DNA from: Pantoea sp. Cy-639
GTDB lineage: Bacteria > Pseudomonadota > Gammaproteobacteria > Pseudomonadales > Pseudomonadaceae
Assembly: GCF_011752525.1 (NCBI RefSeq)
Contig: NZ_VWXI01000002.1
Location: forward strand, 372,001 to 436,000
Direction: 5' to 3'
Length of the DNA stretch: 64,000 bases
Numbering within the stretch: the first letter of the stretch is position 1; every line of letters starts with the position of its first letter. Below, one piece after another: positions 28,374 to 38,589 of the stretch. The notes under the pieces are model-generated. The model was not told the DNA's origin. It saw only the letters and a list, made by a program, of their open reading frames with translations, and did no database searches. The position numbers and the translations under genes are program-made.

Positions 28374-29525
28374 ATGACGGCCCCTGCCGAGCTTTCGCCT
28401 ACCCTGCAACTGGCCTGCGACCTGATCCGTCGCCCGTCGGTCACCCCGGTCGACGCCGACTGCCAGACCCAGATGATGAATCGCCTGGGCGCCGTCGGCT
28501 TCCAGCTCGAACCGATGCGCTTCGAGGACGTCGACAACTTCTGGGCCACCCACGGTACCCAGGACGGCCCGGTGCTGTGCTTCGCCGGGCACACCGACGT
28601 GGTCCCCACCGGCCCCGTGCAGCAGTGGCAGCATGAGCCGTTCGAGGCGCTGATCGACGCCGACGGCATGCTCTGCGGCCGCGGCGCCGCCGACATGAAA
28701 GGCAGCCTGGCGTCGATGGTGATCGCCTGCGAACGCTTCGTGCAGGACTACCCCGACCACCGCGGCAAGGTCGCCTTCCTGATCACCAGCGACGAGGAAG
28801 GCCCGGCCCACCATGGCACCAAGGCCGTGGTCGAGCGCCTGAAGGCGCGCAACGAACGCCTGGACTGGTGCATCGTCGGCGAGCCGTCGAGCACCACCCT
28901 GCTCGGTGACGTGGTCAAGAACGGCCGCCGCGGCTCGCTCGGCGCCAAGCTGACCGTGCGCGGCAAGCAGGGCCACGTGGCCTACCCGCACCTGGCGCGC
29001 AACCCGATCCACCTGGCCGCCCCGGCCCTGGCGGAGCTGGCGGCCGAGCACTGGGACGAAGGCAACGCCTTCTTCCCGCCGACCAGCTTCCAGATCTCCA
29101 ACCTCAACTCCGGCACCGGCGCCACCAACGTGGTCCCGGGCGATCTGACCGCGCTGTTCAACTTCCGCTTCTCCACAGAGTCGACAGTCGAGGGCCTGCA
29201 GCAGCGCGTCGCGGCGATCCTCGACAAGCACCAGCTGGAATGGAGCATCGACTGGGCGCTGTCGGGCCTGCCGTTTCTCACCGAGCCAGGCGAACTGCTC
29301 GATGCGGTGTCGTCGAGCATCCAGGCGGTCACCGGCCGCGAGACCCGGCCATCCACCAGCGGCGGCACCTCCGATGGTCGCTTCATCGCCACCATGGGCA
29401 CCCAGGTGGTCGAGCTCGGCCCGGTCAACGCCACCATCCACCAGGTGGACGAACGCATCCTGGCCAGCGACCTCGACCTGCTGACCGAGATCTACTACCA
29501 GACCCTGGTACGGTTGCTCGCCTGA
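28374..29525 (+). CDS. dapE: Succinyl-diaminopimelate desuccinylase
   Basis: Zinc peptidase-family enzyme removing succinate from N-succinyl-LL-diaminopimelate, the step after DapC. The 383 aa protein has the metal-binding His-Asp in [12 protein letters not shown], the following Asp in RGAADMKGS, and the catalytic Glu pair in [12 protein letters not shown] start at [11 protein letters not shown]; an ATG six codons upstream in the same frame is less like the family. Its stop overlaps the rlmA start (TGATG). Confidence 0.96.
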   Translation: MTAPAELSPTLQLACDLIRRPSVTPVDADCQTQMMNRLGAVGFQLEPMRFEDVDNFWATHGTQDGPVLCFAGHTDVVPTGPVQQWQHEPFEALIDADGMLCGRGAADMKGSLASMVIACERFVQDYPDHRGKVAFLITSDEEGPAHHGTKAVVERLKARNERLDWCIVGEPSSTTLLGDVVKNGRRGSLGAKLTVRGKQGHVAYPHLARNPIHLAAPALAELAAEHWDEGNAFFPPTSFQISNLNSGTGATNVVPGDLTALFNFRFSTESTVEGLQQRVAAILDKHQLEWSIDWALSGLPFLTEPGELLDAVSSSIQAVTGRETRPSTSGGTSDGRFIATMGTQVVELGPVNATIHQVDERILASDLDLLTEIYYQTLVRLLA

Positions 29526-30337
29526 TGCTCGCCTGTCCACTTTGCCAGGCGCCTCTGGCGCAGCTCGACAACGGCGTGGCCTGTCCCGCTGGTCATCGTT
29601 TCGACCGCGCCCGCCAGGGCTACCTGAACCTGCTGCCGGTGCAGCACAAGAACAGCCGCGACCCGGGCGACAACCAGGCTATGGTCGAGGCCCGCCGCGA
29701 CTTCCTCGATGCCGGCCACTATGCACCGGTTGCGCATCGCCTGGCGGAACTGGCCGCCGAACGCGCGCCACGCGCCTGGCTGGACATCGGCTGCGGCGAG
29801 GGCTACTACACCGCGCAACTGGCCCAGGCCCTGCCCGCGGCCGACGGCTATGCCCTGGACATCTCCCGCGAGGCGGTCAAGCGCGCCTGCCGCCGAGCCC
29901 CGGACGTGACCTGGATGGTCGCCAGCATGGCTCGGGTGCCCATGCAGGACGCCAGTTGCGGTTTCATCGCCAGCGTGTTCAGCCCGCTCGACTGGAGCGA
30001 GGCCAAGCGCCTGCTGACGCCAGGTGGAGGCCTGATGCGGGTCGGCCCGACCAGCGGCCACCTGATGGAATTGCGCGAGGTGCTCTACGATGAAGTACGC
30101 CCCTACGCCGACGACAAACACCTGGCCCTGGTGCCAGAAGGCATGCACCACGCCCACGGCGAAGTCCTCGAGTTCCGCCTGAGCCTGGCCGAGGCCAAGG
30201 CCCGTGCCGACCTGCTGGCGATGACCCCTCACGGCTGGCGCGCCAGCGCCGAGCGGCGCGCGCGGGTGATCGAGCAAGCCGAGCCGTTCGAGGTTACCGT
30301 TTCCATGCGTTATGACTATTTCGTGCGCCAAGACTGA
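29525..30337 (+). CDS. rlmA: 23S rRNA (guanine-N1)-methyltransferase RlmA
   Basis: Methylates G745 of 23S rRNA. The 270 aa protein has an N-terminal zinc site (Cys 4, Cys 7, Cys 20, His 24) and the SAM-binding motif WLDIGCGEGYYT near residue 82. The ATG overlaps the dapE stop by one base, so the two are coupled. RlmA(I) is the expected type in gamma-proteobacteria, as opposed to the TlrB type of Gram-positives. Confidence 0.9.
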   Translation: MLACPLCQAPLAQLDNGVACPAGHRFDRARQGYLNLLPVQHKNSRDPGDNQAMVEARRDFLDAGHYAPVAHRLAELAAERAPRAWLDIGCGEGYYTAQLAQALPAADGYALDISREAVKRACRRAPDVTWMVASMARVPMQDASCGFIASVFSPLDWSEAKRLLTPGGGLMRVGPTSGHLMELREVLYDEVRPYADDKHLALVPEGMHHAHGEVLEFRLSLAEAKARADLLAMTPHGWRASAERRARVIEQAEPFEVTVSMRYDYFVRQD

Positions 30338-30356
30338 GCACACACCGGAGCCCCCC

Positions 30357-30734
30357 ATGCGCCAACCCGATATCGAGATCTACCTCAAGGACGACGAGGT
30401 CGATCACAAGCAGATCGCCGACTGGCTGACCCAGGCCCTGGGCCCATGCAGCGAATGGAAGCAGAAAGGTCAGACCTTCAAGTGCACCGCCGGTAACATT
30501 CCGGTCACCTGGTTACCGAAGGCTGTAGGGAAATGGAACAGCTTGTTCCTGGAAAGCGACCAGACTCCATGGGACGACGACATCGCCTGCGCCCGTGCGG
30601 CCCATGCCGTACTCAACGTCGAAGTCCGTTGCGCACCCGGCAGCTGGAGCGAGGAAGACGGGGAAGAAGATGCCGATCGCTGGATCCGCATCAGCGCCGA
30701 CGGTGAACAGGAAATCACCTGGCGCACCAGCTGA
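30357..30734 (+). CDS. Conserved hypothetical protein
   Basis: Small acidic soluble protein of 125 aa with no signal peptide or membrane segment. It begins MRQPDIEIYLKDDEVDHKQIADWL; a central WKQKGQTFKCTAGNIPVTW stretch and the conserved-looking FLESDQTPWDDD follow. I do not recognise a functional domain. It lies 19 bp after rlmA. The same neighbour order (dapE, rlmA, this gene, cold-shock gene) occurs in P. aeruginosa as I recall, which supports it being real. The frame is open 15 codons upstream. Confidence 0.85.
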   Translation: MRQPDIEIYLKDDEVDHKQIADWLTQALGPCSEWKQKGQTFKCTAGNIPVTWLPKAVGKWNSLFLESDQTPWDDDIACARAAHAVLNVEVRCAPGSWSEEDGEEDADRWIRISADGEQEITWRTS

Positions 30735-30765
30735 AGCTACACGTTTGAGCGTTCGATCGCATCAG

Positions 30766-30793
30766 GCTGCAAGCTCCACGGACAGCTTGCAGC
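30766..30793. terminator. Hairpin between convergent genes
   Basis: Perfect 10 bp inverted repeat (GCTGCAAGCT / AGCTTGCAGC) with an 8-base loop, between the conserved hypothetical gene and the convergent cold-shock gene. It is followed by more AGCTT-rich sequence. There is no U-tract on either side. Confidence 0.45.
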
Positions 30794-30819
30794 TTGAAGC
30801 TTACCGCTTCAGACAGCGG

Positions 30820-31029
30820 TCAGAGACCGACGACGTCTTCAGCCTGCAGGCCTTTCTGGCCTTGCACGAGGGCGTACTCCACCTGCTGTCCCTCGACCAG
30901 GGTGCGATGCCCCTCGCCGCGGATAGCCCGATAGTGGACGAACACATCCGCCCCACCTTCGCGCTGAATGAAGCCATAACCCTTGGCATCGTTGAACCAC
31001 TTCACATTCCCAGTCTCACGAGACGACAT
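30820..31029 (-). CDS. Cold-shock domain protein
   Basis: Single-stranded nucleic acid-binding protein of the CspA family, 69 aa, acting as an RNA chaperone. RNP1 (KGYGFIQ) and RNP2 (VFVHY) are intact. Compared with typical CspA it has [13 protein letters not shown] in the loop, like the P. aeruginosa cold-shock protein found next to this locus. The leader is long (about 95 bases if the -10 at 31129 is right), as expected for cold-shock genes, but whether it is cold-induced cannot be read. Confidence 0.93.
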   Translation of the reverse strand: MSSRETGNVKWFNDAKGYGFIQREGGADVFVHYRAIRGEGHRTLVEGQQVEYALVQGQKGLQAEDVVGL

Positions 31030-31128
31030 CTGACTACTCCGGATTTTTATTTTGAAGATCGCCTTGCTGGCACAGGGTCACCCCGTTGCCGACGCAGCTT
31101 GCGTGATTAACTTGCAAGCGGCAGGCCG

Positions 31129-31134
31129 AGTATA
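31129..31134 (-). promoter_or_regulatory. Possible cold-shock gene promoter (-10)
   Basis: TATACT on the minus strand, in an AT-rich patch unusual for this genome (upstream ATTTTTTG), about 100 bp before the cold-shock start. The -35 is weak. Confidence 0.35.
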
Positions 31135-31254
31135 TGACAGGGAACAAAAAATTTTCATGACGGGACTGATTTTTGCCGAATTTTGCTGAACTTACGCAGA
31201 TACGGCAGACTAACGCCCTGTAAAAACACCGAAACCTCACCAGGGCCTCACCCC

Positions 31255-33744
31255 ATGACCCGTTCTCCCCTGCGCCGCCTCATCTTCGGCGCCCTGCGTC
31301 GCGTGCTGTACCTGTGGGTGCGCTCCGAGACCATCAACCAGTCCTCGCTCACCCTCAAGCTCGACCGCAGCCGCCCGGTGTTCTACGCCCTGTCCTCGCC
31401 ATCGCTGACCGACCTGGCAGTAGTGGACCACGAATGCTCCAAGGCGGGCCTGCCGCGCCCGGTGCTGCCCGTGGCCGTCGGCCCGCTGCAGGAGCCGGCG
31501 GCGTTCTTCTACCTGACCCCCGACCCGGACTGGCTCGGCCGCCAGGACAAACGCGGCGCCCCTCCCACCCTGGAGCGCCTGGTCGCGGCGATCAACCAGC
31601 ACGCCGAGGAGGATGCGCAGATCATCCCGGTCAGCGTGTTCTGGGGCCAGAGCCCGGCCAGCGAATCGAGCCCGTGGAAACTGCTGTTCGCCGACAGCTG
31701 GGCGGTCACCGGGCGCTTGCGCCGCCTGCTCAGCGTACTGATCCTCGGGCGCAAGACCCGGGTGCAGTTCTCCGCGCCGATCCACCTGCGCGAGCTGGTC
31801 GAGCAGAACAAAGGCCATGAACGTACCGTGCGCATGGCCCAGCGGGTCATGCGCGTGCATTTTCGCAACCTCAAGAGCGCAGTGATCGGCCCGGATATCT
31901 CGCACCGGCGCAACCTGGTCAAGGGGCTGGTCCACGATCCGCTGGTACGCCAGGCCATCAGCGACGAGGCCGAGCGCGAGAAGATCCCCTACGCCAAGGC
32001 CGAAGCCAAGGCGCTGCACTACGGCAACGAGATCGCCTCCGACTACACCTACACCGCGATCCGTTTCCTCGAAGTCGTGCTCAGCTGGTTCTGGAACAAG
32101 ATCTACGACGGCATCAAGGTCAACCACATCGAGCAGGTACAGGGCATCGCGCCAGGCCACGAGGTGATCTACGTGCCCTGCCACCGCAGTCACATCGACT
32201 ACCTGCTGCTGTCCTACCTGTTGTTCCGCAACGGCCTGACCCCACCGCACATCGCCGCCGGCATCAACCTCAACATGCCGGTGATCGGTGGCCTGCTGCG
32301 CCGTGGCGGCGCCTTCTTCATGCGCCGCACCTTCAAGGGCAACCCGCTGTATACCGCCGTGTTCAACGAGTACCTGCACACCCTGTTCACCAAGGGTTTC
32401 CCGGTGGAGTACTTCGTCGAAGGCGGCCGCTCGCGCACCGGACGCATGCTACAGCCGCGTACCGGCATGCTGGCGATCACCCTGCGCAGCTTCCTGCGTT
32501 CGTCGCGTACACCGATCGTCTTCGTACCGGTATACATCGGCTACGAACGCGTGCTCGAAGGCCGCACCTACCTCGGCGAACTACGCGGCGCGAGCAAGAA
32601 GAAAGAATCGATCTTCGACATCTTCAAAGTCATCGGCGCGCTCAAGCAACGCTTCGGCCAGGTCTACGTCAACTTCGGCGAGCCGATCCGCCTGAACAGC
32701 TTCCTCGACCAGCAGCAGCCCGGATGGCGCTCACAGGAGCTCGGCCCGCAGTTCCGCCCGGCCTGGCTCAACGACACCACCACCCGCCTGGGTGAAACCG
32801 TCGCCCGCCACCTCAACGAGGCGGCAGCAGTCAACCCGGTCAACCTGGTGGCCCTGGCGCTGCTGTCGACCAGCCGCCTGGCCCTGGACGAGCGCGCCCT
32901 GACCCGCGTGCTCGACCTGTACCTGATCCTGCTGCGCCAGGTGCCCTACTCGCCGCACACCACCCTGCCCGAGGGCGACGGCAAGGCGCTGATCAATCAT
33001 GTGCTGGGCATGGACCTGCTGGCCGAGCAGAAGGACGCGCTGGGACGCATCCTCTACCTGGACGAAGCCAACGCGGTGCTGATGACCTACTACCGCAACA
33101 ACGTACTGCACATCTTCGCCCTGCCGGGGCTGCTGGCGAGCTTCTTCCTCAGCAGTTCGCGCATGAGCCGCGAGTTGCTCGGCCAGTATGTGCGGGCACT
33201 GTACCCCTACCTGCAAGCCGAACTGTTCCTGCGCTGGGCGCCCGAGCAACTGGACGAGGTGATCGACCAATGGCTGGCAGCGCTGGTCGAGCAGGGCCTG
33301 CTGCGCCACGAGAACGGCGTCTACATGCGCCCGGCGCCAAGCTCGCGTCAGTTCGTCCTGCTGACCCTGCTGGCACGCACCATCACCCAGACCCTGCAGC
33401 GCTTCTACATGGCCACCTCGCTGCTGCTCAACAGTGGCCAGCACAGCCTGAGCGCCGAGGCGCTGGAAGAACTGTGCGTGATGATGGCCCAGCGCCTGTC
33501 GATCCTGCACGGCCTGAACGCCCCGGAGTTCTTCGACAAGACCCTGTTCCGCCACTTCATCCAGACCCTGGTGCGCGAAGGCGTGCTGCAACCCGACGGC
33601 GAGGGCAAGCTCGGCTACCACGACAAGCTCGGCGAACTGGCCGAAGGGGTGGCCAAACGCGTGCTGTCGGCGGAGTTGCGCCTGTCCATCCGACAGGTGG
33701 CACTGCAACGGGATGAAACGTCGGAGCCCGTTACGCCTGAATGA
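31255..33744 (+). CDS. plsB: Glycerol-3-phosphate 1-O-acyltransferase PlsB
   Basis: Inner membrane enzyme adding the first acyl chain to glycerol-3-phosphate, the entry to phospholipid synthesis. The 829 aa protein has the normal PlsB length. The acyltransferase blocks are clear: HRSHIDY (block I, near residue 310), [10 protein letters not shown] (II), VEGGRSRTG (III) and FVPVYIGYE (IV). I start at [12 protein letters not shown]; 24 upstream codons in frame are not conserved. It is divergent from the cold-shock gene. Confidence 0.97.
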   Translation: MTRSPLRRLIFGALRRVLYLWVRSETINQSSLTLKLDRSRPVFYALSSPSLTDLAVVDHECSKAGLPRPVLPVAVGPLQEPAAFFYLTPDPDWLGRQDKRGAPPTLERLVAAINQHAEEDAQIIPVSVFWGQSPASESSPWKLLFADSWAVTGRLRRLLSVLILGRKTRVQFSAPIHLRELVEQNKGHERTVRMAQRVMRVHFRNLKSAVIGPDISHRRNLVKGLVHDPLVRQAISDEAEREKIPYAKAEAKALHYGNEIASDYTYTAIRFLEVVLSWFWNKIYDGIKVNHIEQVQGIAPGHEVIYVPCHRSHIDYLLLSYLLFRNGLTPPHIAAGINLNMPVIGGLLRRGGAFFMRRTFKGNPLYTAVFNEYLHTLFTKGFPVEYFVEGGRSRTGRMLQPRTGMLAITLRSFLRSSRTPIVFVPVYIGYERVLEGRTYLGELRGASKKKESIFDIFKVIGALKQRFGQVYVNFGEPIRLNSFLDQQQPGWRSQELGPQFRPAWLNDTTTRLGETVARHLNEAAAVNPVNLVALALLSTSRLALDERALTRVLDLYLILLRQVPYSPHTTLPEGDGKALINHVLGMDLLAEQKDALGRILYLDEANAVLMTYYRNNVLHIFALPGLLASFFLSSSRMSRELLGQYVRALYPYLQAELFLRWAPEQLDEVIDQWLAALVEQGLLRHENGVYMRPAPSSRQFVLLTLLARTITQTLQRFYMATSLLLNSGQHSLSAEALEELCVMMAQRLSILHGLNAPEFFDKTLFRHFIQTLVREGVLQPDGEGKLGYHDKLGELAEGVAKRVLSAELRLSIRQVALQRDETSEPVTPE

Positions 33745-33781
33745 TCGGCCCCCCAAGCCCGGCTGGGTGGTGCCGGGATTT

Positions 33782-33807
33782 GTGGGCGCGGGCTTGCCCG
33801 GCGATGG
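33782..33807. repeat. REP element after plsB
   Basis: GTGGGCGCGGGCTTGCCCGG core, a slightly diverged REP unit, 38 bp after the plsB stop. Confidence 0.65.
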
Positions 33808-33903
33808 CATCAGCCCATGACGCCCGCAACACCTCGGCACGGCAAAATCCGCTAAAGTCCCTGTGGTTCGCCACACGCCAGCCTCATGTACACCGGAGAC
33901 ATC

Positions 33904-34302
33904 ATGAAAAAGATCCTCACCCTGTGTTGCGCCACGCTGCTGGCGGCCTGCTCCAGCCACACGCCATCGCACCAGGCCAGCCTGGATGGCGAAGTCTTCT
34001 ACCTGCAGCGCATGGCCCTGCCGCCAGCCGCCACCCTCAGTGTCGAGCTGCAGGACGTGTCCCTGATGGACGCCCCCGCCGTGACCCTGGCTCGCCAGGC
34101 CGGCCCGGTCAAAGGCAACGTACCACTGCCATTCCACCTCGACTACAACCCGAACCAGGTCAAGCCTGGCCATCGCTATGCGGTCAGCGCGCGTATCGAA
34201 CTGGACGGCAGGTTGCTGTTCATCAGCACCGAGCACCACGGCGTCGCCCTCGACGGCAGCGACAGCCAGCCAGTACGCATCAAGGTCGACCCGGTCCGTT
34301 GA
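33904..34302 (+). CDS. YbaY-family lipoprotein
   Basis: Predicted lipoprotein of 132 aa: signal peptide MKKILTLCCATLLAAC with lipobox LAAC and lipidated Cys 16, followed by Ser, so probably sent to the outer membrane. The mature part is a beta-sandwich of the YbaY type (TLSVELQDVSLMDAP...). Its function is unknown. An ATG six codons upstream is in frame, but the Lys-Lys start gives a proper signal peptide. A DUF4197 gene follows 32 bp later. Confidence 0.88.
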   Translation: MKKILTLCCATLLAACSSHTPSHQASLDGEVFYLQRMALPPAATLSVELQDVSLMDAPAVTLARQAGPVKGNVPLPFHLDYNPNQVKPGHRYAVSARIELDGRLLFISTEHHGVALDGSDSQPVRIKVDPVR

Positions 34303-34334
34303 GATCGCTCAATTTCGTTCATAAGGAAAGCCCC

Positions 34335-35021
34335 ATGATCCGCACTTCCCTGCGCTTCACCACCCTGTGCGCCGGCCTGCTGCTGTCGGCCAGCGCCCTG
34401 GCCCTGTCGCTCGGCGACCTGTCCCAGAGCGATGCCTCCGGCGGCCTCAAGGACGCCCTCACCCAAGGCGCGCAGATTGCCGTCAAGCAACTGAGCACCC
34501 CCGGTGGTTTCAGCAACAATCCCGACGTGCGCATCGAACTGCCGGGCAACCTCGGCAAGGCCGCCAAGGCCATGAAGATGTTCGGCAAGGGTGACCAGGT
34601 CGATGCCCTGGAAACCAGCATGAACAAGGCCGCCGAAGCCGCTGTGCCACAGGCCCAGGCGATCCTGGTGGATGCGGTGAAGAAGATGACCGTGAGCGAT
34701 GCCAAGGGCATCCTCAGCGGCGGCCAGGACTCGGCCACCCAATACCTGAACAAGAGCAGTCGCGAACAGATCCGCGCCAAGTTCCTGCCAATCGTCAAGC
34801 AGGCCACCGACAAGGTCGGCCTGGCCCAGCAGTACAACAGCTTCGCCGGGCAGGCCAAGGGCCTTGGTCTGATCAAGGATGACGCGAACATCGAGAACTA
34901 CGTGACCGAGAAGGCCCTGGACGGCCTGTTCGAGATGATCGCCAAGCAAGAGGAAAGCATCCGCCAGAACCCGGCACAGGCGGCGACCAGCCTGGCGAAG
35001 AAGGTGTTCGGCGCTCTCTGA
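34335..35021 (+). CDS. DUF4197 domain protein, exported
   Basis: Protein of 228 aa with a signal peptide (MIRTSLRFTTLCAGLLLSAS...LALS). The mature part is helical (LKDALTQGAQIAVKQLS, then a repeated LP..L.K.AK.MK pattern), matching the DUF4197 family as I know it. Function unknown. AAGGAAAG lies just before the ATG. It is in line with the YbaY-like lipoprotein and probably co-transcribed. Confidence 0.85.
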   Translation: MIRTSLRFTTLCAGLLLSASALALSLGDLSQSDASGGLKDALTQGAQIAVKQLSTPGGFSNNPDVRIELPGNLGKAAKAMKMFGKGDQVDALETSMNKAAEAAVPQAQAILVDAVKKMTVSDAKGILSGGQDSATQYLNKSSREQIRAKFLPIVKQATDKVGLAQQYNSFAGQAKGLGLIKDDANIENYVTEKALDGLFEMIAKQEESIRQNPAQAATSLAKKVFGAL

Positions 35022-35110
35022 GGACATGTTCGGGCCGATGCCAGGCTGGCGCGGCCTGAATTGAGAGCGTTTCCATCTGCTACGCGTCTGTCATGGCGCG
35101 TACTTTCGTG

Positions 35111-35129
35111 ACTGCCAATTCCTGGCAGT
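35111..35129 (+). promoter_or_regulatory. Small hairpin just before the 35,146 gene
   Basis: Seven-base inverted repeat (ACTGCCA / TGGCAGT) with a 5-base loop. It ends 16 bases before the ATG and abuts the likely ribosome site AGAGAGA. Could influence translation; no evidence beyond position. Confidence 0.3.
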
Positions 35130-35145
35130 CCACAGAGAGAACACC

Positions 35146-35472
35146 ATGACAGACACCACCCAGATCGCACTGAATATCGTCTACAGCATCGGCCAGGCCG
35201 AACAGCCTGCGGGCATGACTGTCACCCTGACCGATATCACCCATGCCGACAAAGCGAAAACGGTATTTGCCACCGGCGCCAACAGTGCTCCCTCTTCCCC
35301 GTGTGCCTATACCTTCAACATCGATAAGAGCACCATCGTTTTCGGCAACCAGTACCAGGTCACCGTGAACGTCAAGACCGATGCCGGCACCCAGTATCAG
35401 GACACCCGCACCTTCTCGCTGGTCGCTGACAACGATGCGCATGTCTTCGGCCTGAAACTGTCTCGCCAGTGA
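35146..35472 (+). CDS. Small YbaY-like orphan protein without signal peptide
   Basis: Protein of 108 aa, acidic, beta-rich, with one cysteine and no signal peptide or membrane segment. I do not recognise it as a named family. By eye it follows the same strand pattern as the YbaY-type lipoprotein 0.8 kb upstream: TVTLTDITHADKAKTVFA matches SVELQDVSLMDAPAVTLA, and FGNQYQVTVNVKTDAG matches PGHRYAVSARIELDG. It looks like a cytoplasmic, unlipidated relative. It is 124 bp from the DUF4197 gene and converges on the RND pump gene. Confidence 0.75.
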   Translation: MTDTTQIALNIVYSIGQAEQPAGMTVTLTDITHADKAKTVFATGANSAPSSPCAYTFNIDKSTIVFGNQYQVTVNVKTDAGTQYQDTRTFSLVADNDAHVFGLKLSRQ

Positions 35473-35517
35473 TCCGTGCCGCGCCTGCCACCGTTTCTGC
35501 CGGCAGGCGCGTCGAGG

Positions 35518-38500
35518 TCAACCCTTCCGGACCCTGAACCACGCCGCATACAGCGCCGGCAGGAACAACAGGGTCAGCACCGTGGCCACGATCAGCCCAC
35601 CCATGATCGCCACCGCCATCGGCCCGTAGAACACGCTTCGGGACAACGGGATCATCGCCAGCACCGCCGCCAACGCGGTCAGCACGATCGGCCGGAAGCG
35701 CCGTACCGTGGCCTCGATGATCGCCTGCCAACGGTCCAGCCCCGCCGCGATGTCCTGTTCGATCTGGTCGACCAGAATCACCGAGTTGCGCATGATCATC
35801 CCTGCCAGGGCGATGGTCCCGAGCATCGCGACGAAACCGAACGGCTGACGGAATACCAGCAGGAACAGCGTCACCCCGATCAGCCCCAGGGGCGCGGTGA
35901 GAAACACCATGAACATCCGCGAGAAACTGCGCAGCTGGATCATCAGCAGGCTCAGCACCACCACGATGAACAGTGGCATACCTGCGTTCACCGAACGCTG
36001 GCCGCGCTCGGAGTCCTCCACCGTGCCCCCCACTTCCAGCAGGTAGCCGTCCGGCAATGCATCCCTGACCTGCTGCAGGGTCGGCAGGATCTGCTTGACC
36101 AGGGTCGCCGGCTGTTCCTTGTCGTAGATGTCGGCGCGCACGGTGACGGTCGGCAGGCGGTTGCGGTGCCAGATGATGCCTTCCTCGAAGCCGTACTCAA
36201 GCGTCGCCACCTGCGACAACGCCACGCTCTGGCCGTTGTCGGTGGGCAGCGCCAGGCTGCCCAGGTTGCCCAGTTCGCGACGCTCCTCGGCGGTGCCACG
36301 CAGGAGGATCTCGATCAGCTCGTTGTCCTCGCGATACTGACTGACGCTGCTGCCGGTCAGCGAGCTCTGCAGGAAACTCGACAGGTGCGCGGTACTCACC
36401 CCCAGGGCGCGGGCGCGGTCCTGGTCGATGTTCAGGTACACCGCCTTGCTCGGTTCTTCCCAGTCCAGGTGAACGTTGACCACATGGGGGTTCTCGCGCA
36501 CCTTGTCCGCCACCTGGCGGGCCAGGGCGCGAACTTTCTCGATGTGCTCGCCGGTCACCCGGAACTGCACCGGATAGCCCACGGGCGGGCCGTTCTCAAG
36601 ACGCGTGACTCGCGAGCGCAGGTCGGGGAACTGCTGGTCGAGGGTGTCGATCAGCCAACTGCGCAGGCGCTCGCGGTCTTCCAGCGACTTGGCCAGCACC
36701 ACGAACTGGGCGAAGCTCGCCGCCGGCAACTGCTGGTCGAGCGGCAGGTAGAAACGCGGTGAGCCGGTGCCGACGTAGGCCACATAGTTGTCGATGCCCT
36801 GCTGCTGCTTGAGCATCGCCTCCAGTTGCCGGACACGCTCGGCGGTGTTGTTCAGCGAAGCACCCTCGGCCAGCTTCAAGTCGACCATCAACTCCGGTCG
36901 CCCGGAGGCCGGGAAGAACTGCTGGGGCACGAAGCGGAACAGCAGGATGCTGCCGACGAAAGCAGCGATGGTCAGCAGGATGACCGTCTTGCGTCGCCGC
37001 ACGCACCACTCCACCAGCCGCCGCACGCGCTGGTAGAACGGCGTCGCGTAGGGATCCGGGGCCTGGCCGTCCTTGCCATGACGCGCCGCGTGCAACTTGG
37101 CCAGGTCTGGCAGCAGGCGCTCGCCCAGGTACGGCACGAACACCACCGCCGCGACCCAGGAGGTCAACAGGGCGATGGTCACAACCTGGAAGATCGAACG
37201 GGTGTACTCACCGGTGCTGGAGGCTGCCGTGGCGATCGGCAGGAAGCCTGCAGCAGTGATCAGGGTGCCGGTGAGCATCGGGAAGGCCGTGCTCGACCAG
37301 GCGTAGCTGGCAGCCTTGAGCCGGTCGTAGCCCTGCTCCATCTTGATCGCCATCATCTCCACCGCGATGATCGCATCGTCCACCAGCAAGCCCAGGGCCA
37401 ATACCAGCGCGCCCAGGGAGATCTTGTGCAGGCCGATGCCGAAGTAGTGCATCGCGGCGAAGGTCATGGCCAGCACCAGCGGAATCGCCAGGGCCACCAC
37501 CAGGCCGGTGCGCAGGCCCAGGGAGAAGAAGCTCACCAGCAGGACGATGGCCAGGGCCTCGATCAGCACCTGGACGAACTCGCCGACCCCAGCCTTGACC
37601 GCCGCCGGCTGGTCGGAGACCTTGCGCAGCTCCATGCCGGCCGGCAGCCCCTGGGCCAGACGAGCGAACTCGCCTTCCAGGGCCTTGCCCAACACCAGGA
37701 TGTCGCCGCCGTCCTTCATCGACACCGCCAGGCCGATGGCGTCCTCGCCCATGAAGCGCATGCGTGGCGCGGGCGGATCGTTGAAGCCACGCTTGACCTC
37801 GGCGACATCGCCGATACGGAAGGTGCGATCGCCCACGCGAATGGGGAACTGGCGGATCTGCTCGACACTGTCGAAACGGCCACTGACCCGCAGTTGCAGG
37901 CGTTCGCTGGGGGTTTCGAAGAAACCCGCGGTGCTCAGCGCGTTCTGCTCGCGCAGCGCCTGCTGCACCGCGCTCAGGGGAACGCCGAGGGTCGCCAGCT
38001 TGACGTTGGACAGCTCGATCCAGACCTTCTCGTCCTGCAGGCCGAGCAGTTCGACCTTGCCCACATCCTTGACCCGCTGGAGCTGGATCTGGATACGGTC
38101 GGCATAGTCCTTGAGCACCGCGTAGTCGAAGCCAGGACCGGTCAGGGCGTAGATGTTGCCGAAGGTGGTGCCGAACTCATCGTTGAAGAACGGGCCCTGG
38201 ACTTCCGGTGGCAGGGTGTACTTGATGTCCGCGACCTTCTTGCGGATCTGGTACCACAGCTCGGGAATGTCCTTGGAGTGCAGGGAGTCGCGCGCCATAA
38301 AGGTGACCTGCGACTCGCCCGGGCGGGAGAACGAGACGATCTTCTCGTACTCGCCGGTCTCCATCAGTTTCTTCTCGATGCGCTCGGTGACCTGGCGCGA
38401 GACTTCCTCGGCGGTGGCTCCCGGCCACAGGGTACGGATGACCATGGCCTTGAAGGTGAAGGGAGGGTCCTCGCTCTGCCCCAGCTTGGTGTAGGACATG

Positions 38501-38583
38501 GCACCGACCGCGGCCAGCAGGATCATCAGGAACAGCACGATCTGGCGATTGCGCAGCGCCCAGGCGGAAAGGTTGAAACCCAT
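35518..38583 (-). CDS. RND efflux pump inner membrane transporter, MexK-like
   Basis: Proton-driven RND transporter of 1021 aa. The N-terminal first helix RNRQIVLFLMILLAAVGAMSY is followed by the first periplasmic loop. The proton-relay Asp pair is in LALGLLVDDAIIAVE, near residue 400. It is shorter than AcrB (about 1050), as MexK-type pumps are. It follows the adaptor by 6 bp and lies in the mexL-mexJ-mexK order known from P. aeruginosa, where MexJK exports triclosan and erythromycin. No outer membrane channel gene is present, also as in mexJK. Substrates here are unknown. Confidence 0.9.
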   Translation of the reverse strand: MGFNLSAWALRNRQIVLFLMILLAAVGAMSYTKLGQSEDPPFTFKAMVIRTLWPGATAEEVSRQVTERIEKKLMETGEYEKIVSFSRPGESQVTFMARDSLHSKDIPELWYQIRKKVADIKYTLPPEVQGPFFNDEFGTTFGNIYALTGPGFDYAVLKDYADRIQIQLQRVKDVGKVELLGLQDEKVWIELSNVKLATLGVPLSAVQQALREQNALSTAGFFETPSERLQLRVSGRFDSVEQIRQFPIRVGDRTFRIGDVAEVKRGFNDPPAPRMRFMGEDAIGLAVSMKDGGDILVLGKALEGEFARLAQGLPAGMELRKVSDQPAAVKAGVGEFVQVLIEALAIVLLVSFFSLGLRTGLVVALAIPLVLAMTFAAMHYFGIGLHKISLGALVLALGLLVDDAIIAVEMMAIKMEQGYDRLKAASYAWSSTAFPMLTGTLITAAGFLPIATAASSTGEYTRSIFQVVTIALLTSWVAAVVFVPYLGERLLPDLAKLHAARHGKDGQAPDPYATPFYQRVRRLVEWCVRRRKTVILLTIAAFVGSILLFRFVPQQFFPASGRPELMVDLKLAEGASLNNTAERVRQLEAMLKQQQGIDNYVAYVGTGSPRFYLPLDQQLPAASFAQFVVLAKSLEDRERLRSWLIDTLDQQFPDLRSRVTRLENGPPVGYPVQFRVTGEHIEKVRALARQVADKVRENPHVVNVHLDWEEPSKAVYLNIDQDRARALGVSTAHLSSFLQSSLTGSSVSQYREDNELIEILLRGTAEERRELGNLGSLALPTDNGQSVALSQVATLEYGFEEGIIWHRNRLPTVTVRADIYDKEQPATLVKQILPTLQQVRDALPDGYLLEVGGTVEDSERGQRSVNAGMPLFIVVVLSLLMIQLRSFSRMFMVFLTAPLGLIGVTLFLLVFRQPFGFVAMLGTIALAGMIMRNSVILVDQIEQDIAAGLDRWQAIIEATVRRFRPIVLTALAAVLAMIPLSRSVFYGPMAVAIMGGLIVATVLTLLFLPALYAAWFRVRKG

Positions 38584-38589
38584 CGGGAC

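Noticed and set aside
25647..29540. A very long open frame (about 1,300 codons) antisense to ndvB and dapE.
   Set aside because: It mirrors two well-supported genes on the other strand. High GC codons with few A/T-rich triplets leave antisense frames open. Its predicted protein is low-complexity His/Gln/Gly/Val with no recognisable domain.
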